8,895 nt of DNA. It comes from Micavibrio_C sp964577255. GTDB taxonomy: Bacteria > Pseudomonadota > Alphaproteobacteria > Micavibrionales > Micavibrionaceae. This document shows, piece by piece, positions 5,135 through 8,895 of this stretch. Under the pieces are notes generated by a model. It saw nothing but the letters and a program-made list of their open reading frames with translations. It searched no databases and was not told the DNA's origin. The stretch is from the NCBI GenBank assembly GCA_964577255.1, contig CAZNYM010000060.1, positions 1 to 8,895 of the forward strand, read 5' to 3'. The translations under genes and the position numbers were made by a program. The stretch's first letter is position 1. Every line of letters begins with the position of its first letter.

Positions 5135-5747
5135 TCGCGTAAAGAGCAAGGAATGCCGCGCCTACCGATGCCAGGTGCCATATGAAATGCGTGCCCATGG
5201 GCAGGAAGGGGCAGAACGCCAGATCCTCGCTGCGCGCCGCGATGGCGAGCGCGAGGCTGGCGGCCCCGCCCGCAAGCATCAATGCTGAAGCGCAATGGCG
5301 GCGCATGTGCCAGCCCATGCCAGCCAACAGCAGCACGGCGGGAATGAAGGCGCCGCTGTCCTGTTCCAGCGCGGGCGCGCCGATATCGAGGATCTTGAAC
5401 GCGGCGCAGGCGACCAGGAACGCACCGACCGCCGCCATGATCCGCTGCCGCCGCCAGCCCAGCAGCGTTTCAAACGCTACCCAGACGATGGCGGTCATCA
5501 GCACGAACACGCCGGCCATGTCTCCCAGCAGCGCAAGCGGCGCTGCCGTCAGATGCCAGACGAAACTAAGCGCGCCGGAAACGGCAAACAAAGCCGTCAG
5601 CAGCACGCGGCGGGGCAGCGCATGCTGGCGCCACACCCAGAAGCCCACCGCGAAGAAGATCAGGTTGGTCCAGAAATTCCACATCTGGAAATCGTGAACA
5701 TTGATGTGGTTTTCACAATATATGTAGTAGGGGAACCAGGACGGCAT
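5103..5747 (-). CDS. Alkaline ceramidase-like (CREST superfamily) membrane protein
   Basis: This 214-residue protein has about seven hydrophobic segments. It carries the alkaline ceramidase pattern: IYCEN near the N-terminus (9-13), WNFWTN at 23-28, S61-x3-H65, D76 and H187-x3-H191 in GTHFIWHL. The S/H/D/H/H spacing (4, 11 and 4) equals that of human ACER3 (S77, H81, D92, H217, H221), whose histidines bind zinc, so an intramembrane zinc hydrolase is likely. The acidic residue expected before WNFWTN (E33 of ACER3) seems to be Gln21 or Trp23, so the calcium site may be altered. The substrate could be a ceramide or another lipid amide. The gene starts 2 bases after the xthA stop without a clear ribosome binding site, which implies translational coupling. 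Confidence 0.8.
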   Translation of the reverse strand: MPSWFPYYIYCENHINVHDFQMWNFWTNLIFFAVGFWVWRQHALPRRVLLTALFAVSGALSFVWHLTAAPLALLGDMAGVFVLMTAIVWVAFETLLGWRRQRIMAAVGAFLVACAAFKILDIGAPALEQDSGAFIPAVLLLAGMGWHMRRHCASALMLAGGAASLALAIAARSEDLAFCPFLPMGTHFIWHLASVGAAFLALYAIRRFAASATP

Positions 5748-5749
5748 GC

Positions 5750-6556
5750 TTATATGTCCACGTCGATGAAGACCGGCACATGGTCACTCGGCTGCTCGGC
5801 GTCGCGCATCTTGGCCATTATGCCGTGCGCCTTGATGTGTCCCATCACGGGTTTCGTCGCCCATATATGGTCGAGGCGCCGGCCGCGGTTCGATTTTTTC
5901 CAGTCGCGGTTGCGGTACGACCACCAAGTGTAGCACTTCTCTTCTTCCGGCACGAAATGACGGATGGCGTCGTGCCAGCCCAGTTTCTTCTGCATCGCGG
6001 TCAGTTTCTCGACCTCGACCGGCGTATGCGACACAACATCCAGCAGCTGGCGGTGCGACCACACATCGTGCTCAAGCGGTGCGATGTTGAAATCGCCTAC
6101 GGCGATCACCGGTTTGCTTTCGTTATAATTGGCGGCGAACCACGCGCCGGCGTCATCGACGAAAGCGAGCTTGTGCGCGAATTTGTCGTTCAGCTTCACA
6201 TCGGGAATGTCGCCTCCGGCCGGAACGTACAGGCAATGCAGATCGAAGGGCTTGCGCGAACGACCGGATTTCATCGTCACCGCAACATGGCGGCAATCCT
6301 GCCGTCCGGCGCGGTGATGGATGAAAGTCTTCACGAACGGACTACGCGAAAGAATCGCCACGCCGTTATAGCTTTTCATGCCGTGAAAATGCGCGTGGCT
6401 ATAACCCAGCTTCGCGATCTCGCCAGCAGGAAATAATTCATCCGGGCATTTTGTTTCCTGCAGGCAGATGATGTCGGGGCTGCCCTCCTTGACGATTTTT
6501 TTCAGGAGCGGCAGCCGCAGGCGGACGGAATTGATGTTCCAGGTCAGGATGCGCAT
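5750..6556 (-). CDS. xthA: Exodeoxyribonuclease III (AP endonuclease, ExoIII family)
   Basis: This cytosolic repair nuclease cleaves at abasic sites and digests 3' ends of duplex DNA. It has 268 residues, the same as E. coli ExoIII. All catalytic landmarks are present: N7 in LTWNINS, E34 in LQETK, Y110 in CLYVP, D155 and N157 in AVGDFNIAP, D229 in RRLDHIWA, and D258-H259 in QPSDHVPVF. The start at 6556 puts MRILTWNINS exactly at the usual N-terminus. It lies 27 bases after ybaB, with only weak purine-rich sequence upstream, and ends 2 bases before the ceramidase-like gene. The run of small same-strand gaps from dnaX suggests one transcript. Plain xthA is chosen over eukaryote-like APE1 because of length and motif spacing. 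Confidence 0.96.
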   Translation of the reverse strand: MRILTWNINSVRLRLPLLKKIVKEGSPDIICLQETKCPDELFPAGEIAKLGYSHAHFHGMKSYNGVAILSRSPFVKTFIHHRAGRQDCRHVAVTMKSGRSRKPFDLHCLYVPAGGDIPDVKLNDKFAHKLAFVDDAGAWFAANYNESKPVIAVGDFNIAPLEHDVWSHRQLLDVVSHTPVEVEKLTAMQKKLGWHDAIRHFVPEEEKCYTWWSYRNRDWKKSNRGRRLDHIWATKPVMGHIKAHGIMAKMRDAEQPSDHVPVFIDVDI

Positions 6557-6583
6557 GGCCCTGCGCTTTCTTTTCTTAAAAAG

Positions 6584-6907
6584 TTAGAACTTCGGCAATT
6601 CGAAATTGGCGGGCAGGCCCATGTCGGACATAAGCTTGGCCGTGCCTTCCGTCATCATGCGGTCGGCGTTTTCGCGGGCCATGTTGCAGGCGGCCTTGAC
6701 CAGATCCTCAAGCGTTTCCTTTTCCACCGGGTTGATGACAGCGGGATCGATCGCCACTTCGCGCACGTCGCCGCGGCAGGTCATCACCACCTTGACCATG
6801 CCACCGCCCGCAAGGCCGGTCACTTCCTGCTCGGAGAGGCGCGCCTGCAGCTCTTCCATCTTCTGCTGCATCAGCTTGGCCTGCTTCATCATTTCCTGGA
6901 TATTCAT
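6584..6907 (-). CDS. ybaB: YbaB/EbfC family nucleoid-associated protein
   Basis: This small dimeric DNA-binding protein is thought to organise the nucleoid. The 107 residues show the family layout: an N-terminal amphipathic helix rich in Met, Gln and Lys (MNIQEMMKQAKLMQQKMEEL), the glycine-rich turn and strand GLAGGGMVKVVM at 31-42, GDVREVAIDP at 46-55, and a C-terminal helix KAACNMARENADRMM. The ATG at 6907 is preferred over the in-frame ATG at 6949, which would lie inside dnaX and add 14 atypical residues. It starts 7 bases after the dnaX stop, as in the widespread dnaX-ybaB arrangement. The usual third gene, recR, is absent and xthA follows instead. Confidence 0.95.
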   Translation of the reverse strand: MNIQEMMKQAKLMQQKMEELQARLSEQEVTGLAGGGMVKVVMTCRGDVREVAIDPAVINPVEKETLEDLVKAACNMARENADRMMTEGTAKLMSDMGLPANFELPKF

Positions 6908-6914
6908 GGCGGAT

Positions 6915-8561
6915 TCAATCTTTCTTCGATTCGTGGGGTTTGAGGACAAGTTTTGCCCCGGGGAACATCTCGATCACACGCGCCACCAGCGGGTGGGCAC
7001 GGGCTTCTTCCAGTGTTTTGGTTTCGATCCCGGTGCGAATCTCAGCAAGCGTCGGCGCGGCGCAGCCCGGCGCGGGCGCGGCGAACCAAGGTTTGCCCGA
7101 AATCTGGCGCAGGACGCGCGCAAGTTCGGTGAGAAGCTGCGGCGCCTGGCTTTCATCATAGCCAAGTTCAAGCCGGCCAAGCTCGACCTTGGCCGGACGG
7201 GCGTAATAATAAACGTCACTCGCCAGCTTCATGTGACCGTGGGCGCGCAGGGTTTGTTCTATGCCCTCAAGCGTAGAGAGCGCCTGCGGATCGGTGAAAA
7301 CCTGTGGCGCGGGTGCGGCGGCCACGCGCACGGTGGACTGGCGCGTATCGTAGCCGTAAGAGCCGCCGTCGTTCCGGGCGGCGGGCGGCGGCGCCATCGC
7401 CTGATCCCCGTTCTGCTTCAAGCGGCGGACCAGATCAGCAGGATCGGGCAGCTCGGCGGCGTAAGCGAGGCGGATAAGAATCATTTCAAACGCGGCGCGC
7501 GGCGCGGGCGCGGCCTGCACTTCACTGATGCCTTTGAGAAGAATCTGCCAGGCGCGGCCGAGCGCGGGTAGCCCCAGTTCGTGCGCCAGCGCGCGCAGAG
7601 GCGCAGGCGTGTCGTCTCCGGAAACATCGAGAGCGCGGGCACGGGTAAGGCGGTGGGTGACATCGAGCATGTCCTGCAGCGTGCCAAGCGGATCGGCGCC
7701 GGCGCGCAGCATGTCGTCGGCAAGCGCGAACGCCTCGCTCATCCGGCCGCGCAGCAGATGTTCGAGCAGATCGAACGTGCGCGCGCCATCGGCCAGGCCC
7801 AGCATGTCCTTGACGGCCCCGGCTTCCACCGTGCCCCCGGCAGCGAGCGCGATCGCCTGGTCGAGCAGGCTGAGCCCGTCGCGTACCGAACCGTCGGCGG
7901 CACGGGCAATCATGGTCAGGGCTTCGTCTTCGGCCTTGACCTTCTCAAGCGCGCAGATGTTTTTGTAATGCGCCGCCAGCGCGTCGTCGTCGATGCGGCG
8001 CAGGTCGAAACGCTGGCAGCGGGAGAGAACCGTCACCGGCACCTTGCGGATTTCCGTGGTGGCAAAGATGAATTTCACATGCGGCGGCGGTTCTTCGAGC
8101 GTTTTCAGCAGCGCGTTGAACGCTTCCTTGGTCAGCATGTGCACTTCGTCGATGATGTAGATCTTGTAACGCGCCGATACCGGGGCGTAGCGCACACCGT
8201 CGATCAGCTCGCGGATCTCGTCGATGCCACGGCGCGAGGCCGCGTCCATCTCGATCACGTCGGGGTGGCGGTCCTCGGCGATGGCACGGCAGATCTCGCA
8301 ATCGTCGGTCGGGCCGGTGGTGGGGCCCGCCTTGCCGTCGGGGCCGGTGTAATTGAGCGCGCGGGCGATGATGCGCGCCGTAGTGGTCTTGCCCACCCCG
8401 CGTACGCCCGTGAGCATGAAGGCGTGGGCGATGCGGCCGCTGCCGATCGCGTTCGTGAGCGTGCGCACCAGGGCGTCCTGGCCGATCAGCTCGCCGAAAT
8501 GGCGCGGCCGGTATTTGCGCGCCAGAACACGGTAAACGGGAAGCAGCGGAGTTACGGTCAT
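6915..8561 (-). CDS. dnaX: DNA polymerase III subunit gamma/tau
   Basis: This is the ATPase of the clamp loader that couples the replicative polymerase. The 548 residues contain YRVLARKYRPRHFGELIGQ at 10-28, Walker A GVRGVGKTT (52-60), Walker B IYIIDE (134-139), LLKTLEEPP (151-159), sensor-1 FATTE (166-170) and the SRC motif (180-182), followed by domain III and a short tau-like C-terminal region after an Ala/Pro-rich linker (about 387-422). The zinc module seems reduced: only C88 and C91 remain where most homologues have three or four cysteines. An in-frame stop just upstream of 8561 excludes a longer protein. No slippery A-run is seen for a shorter gamma form. It begins the probable dnaX-ybaB-xthA-ceramidase operon. 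Confidence 0.97.
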   Translation of the reverse strand: MTVTPLLPVYRVLARKYRPRHFGELIGQDALVRTLTNAIGSGRIAHAFMLTGVRGVGKTTTARIIARALNYTGPDGKAGPTTGPTDDCEICRAIAEDRHPDVIEMDAASRRGIDEIRELIDGVRYAPVSARYKIYIIDEVHMLTKEAFNALLKTLEEPPPHVKFIFATTEIRKVPVTVLSRCQRFDLRRIDDDALAAHYKNICALEKVKAEDEALTMIARAADGSVRDGLSLLDQAIALAAGGTVEAGAVKDMLGLADGARTFDLLEHLLRGRMSEAFALADDMLRAGADPLGTLQDMLDVTHRLTRARALDVSGDDTPAPLRALAHELGLPALGRAWQILLKGISEVQAAPAPRAAFEMILIRLAYAAELPDPADLVRRLKQNGDQAMAPPPAARNDGGSYGYDTRQSTVRVAAAPAPQVFTDPQALSTLEGIEQTLRAHGHMKLASDVYYYARPAKVELGRLELGYDESQAPQLLTELARVLRQISGKPWFAAPAPGCAAPTLAEIRTGIETKTLEEARAHPLVARVIEMFPGAKLVLKPHESKKD

Positions 8562-8661
8562 GCCCTATTATGTAGGGGGTTTCCTCCAGCGGCGCAAACG
8601 GTGCGTGACCCCTGCCCACAGGCCGTCGCAGAAAAAAAACGGCAAAACTTCATGATTATGG
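8562..8661 (-). promoter_or_regulatory. dnaX leader between SRP RNA and dnaX
   Basis: The minus strand carries a T8 run (8632-8639) after the SRP RNA, but no strong stem lies directly before it. GGAGGAAA lies about 20 bases before the dnaX ATG, too far for a normal ribosome binding site. The closer AGGG is the 3' arm of a small 5-bp hairpin, CCCTA (8573-8577) with TAGGG (8563-8567). CATAAT with a TTGCGC 19 bases upstream is a poor promoter candidate. Read-through from the SRP RNA promoter is possible. Confidence 0.35.
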
Positions 8662-8760
8662 GAAGCGGAAGGCCGGACACGACCCGGCGAAATTCGTTAC
8701 GGCTGCTGCCTTTCGGCCCTGACCGGATTGGCGACACGCGCGCCCGCGCCGACCTTCCAC
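8662..8760 (-). ncRNA. ffs: Signal recognition particle RNA (4.5S type)
   Basis: This RNA binds Ffh and directs membrane-protein translation to the inner membrane. The universal domain IV core lies at 8701-8724 on the minus strand: GGTCAGG, then GCC-GAAA-GGC, then AGCAGCC. The core is followed by GTAACG. The ends close the rod: GTGGAAGGTCGG (8749-8760) can pair with CCGGCCTTCCGC (8665-8676) over 12 positions with two G-U pairs, giving a length near 98 nt, normal for the short bacterial type. The apical tetraloop is GAAA rather than the commoner GGAA. A promoter lies directly upstream. The exact ends are estimates. Confidence 0.93.
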
Positions 8761-8765
8761 GCAGG

Positions 8766-8794
8766 GATATAGGACGAAAGCAGCGGCGGCGCAA
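8766..8794 (-). promoter_or_regulatory. Sigma-70-like promoter of the SRP RNA
   Basis: On the minus strand TTGCGC (8789-8794) and TATATC (8766-8771) are separated by 17 bases and end about 6 bases before the predicted 5' end of the RNA. Spacing, position and a stable-RNA target agree. Confidence 0.65.
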
Positions 8795-8802
8795 GTTTTT
8801 GA

Positions 8803-8831
8803 TTGAAAACGGCGGAGCGGCCCTGTACCTA
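8803..8831 (+). promoter_or_regulatory. Possible promoter of the tRNA
   Basis: TTGAAA (8803-8808) is a good -35 box. TACCTA (8826-8831), 17 bases on, is a weak -10, about 27 bases before the tRNA. TTGATT at 8799-8804 is an overlapping alternative -35. Low certainty because of the poor -10. Confidence 0.35.
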
Positions 8832-8857
8832 AATGAACCGGAAAGCCTGTCGGCGCC

Positions 8858-8895
8858 GCCGTTGTAGCTCAGGGGTAGAGCAACGCATTCGTAAT
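8858..8895 (+). tRNA. tRNA-Thr (anticodon CGT), 5' half, cut by window edge
   Basis: From 8858: acceptor strand GCCGTTG, T8-A9, D-stem GCTC (8867-8870) and GAGC (8878-8881) around loop AGGGGTA, then anticodon stem ACGCA (8883-8887) and the seven-base loop TTCGTAA (8888-8894). The anticodon CGT (8890-8892) reads ACG, hence threonine. Only the first base of the 3' anticodon stem is inside the window, so the T-arm and 3' acceptor strand cannot be checked. Confidence 0.9.

Noticed and set aside
6908..6949. Longer YbaB start at 6949
   Set aside because: It adds 14 residues not typical of the family and lies inside the end of dnaX.
7200..7450. Programmed frameshift site producing a gamma form of DnaX
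   Set aside because: No A-run slippery heptamer was found in the coding strand of this part.
8632..8639. T8 run on the minus strand as intrinsic terminator of the SRP RNA
   Set aside because: No stable GC-rich stem ends directly before it; the SRP rod ends about 25 bases earlier. A role cannot be excluded but is not supported.
7581..8867. 428-codon open frame on the plus strand
   Set aside because: It is antisense to dnaX, then runs through the SRP RNA and into the tRNA. It shows no family pattern and is a GC-rich shadow.

Overview
This window looks like chromosomal DNA of a GC-rich alphaproteobacterium, probably a draft or metagenome-assembled genome because it contains a run of ten N. The placement rests on the alphaproteobacterial-type DnaX N-terminus, the linkage of rpe to a heparinase II/III-type gene, a free-standing AroQ chorismate mutase, and a short SRP RNA next to dnaX. 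I cannot place it below class. No phage, transposon, CRISPR or rRNA sequence was seen.

Layout. (1) Positions 1-2946, minus strand, read right to left: AroQ chorismate mutase, an exported protein with a thermolysin-like zinc-peptidase signature, ribulose-phosphate 3-epimerase (rpe), and the start of a heparinase II/III-type gene cut by the window edge. The first two genes are 5 bases apart and the last two overlap as ATGA. A 108-base spacer before rpe holds a strong two-stem inverted repeat. (2) Positions 2947-3309: a 363-base divergent intergenic region with a possible 35-codon leader ORF. It also holds a chain of mutually exclusive RNA pairings that ends on the ribosome binding site of the next gene. 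(3) Positions 3310-5134, plus strand: a GNAT acetyltransferase and an MFS transporter, overlapping as ATGA. The acetyltransferase is interrupted by an N10 gap that looks like a false join. (4) Positions 5103-8561, minus strand, read right to left: dnaX, ybaB, xthA and an alkaline-ceramidase-like (CREST) membrane protein, with gaps of 7, 27 and 2 bases. The last gene overlaps the convergent MFS gene by 32 bases. (5) Positions 8562-8895: an SRP 4.5S-type RNA on the minus strand with a good promoter, then the 5' half of a tRNA-Thr(CGT) on the plus strand.

How the genes work together. dnaX, ybaB and xthA form a replication, nucleoid and repair group, and the ceramidase-like gene appears to be translated with xthA. 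rpe serves pentose phosphate metabolism and chorismate mutase serves Phe/Tyr synthesis. The acetyltransferase-transporter pair resembles a modify-and-export pair for a small toxic compound. Its leader has the architecture of a translational attenuator, as in inducible erm and cat genes. This is the most interesting part of the window, but no ligand or antibiotic can be named from sequence.
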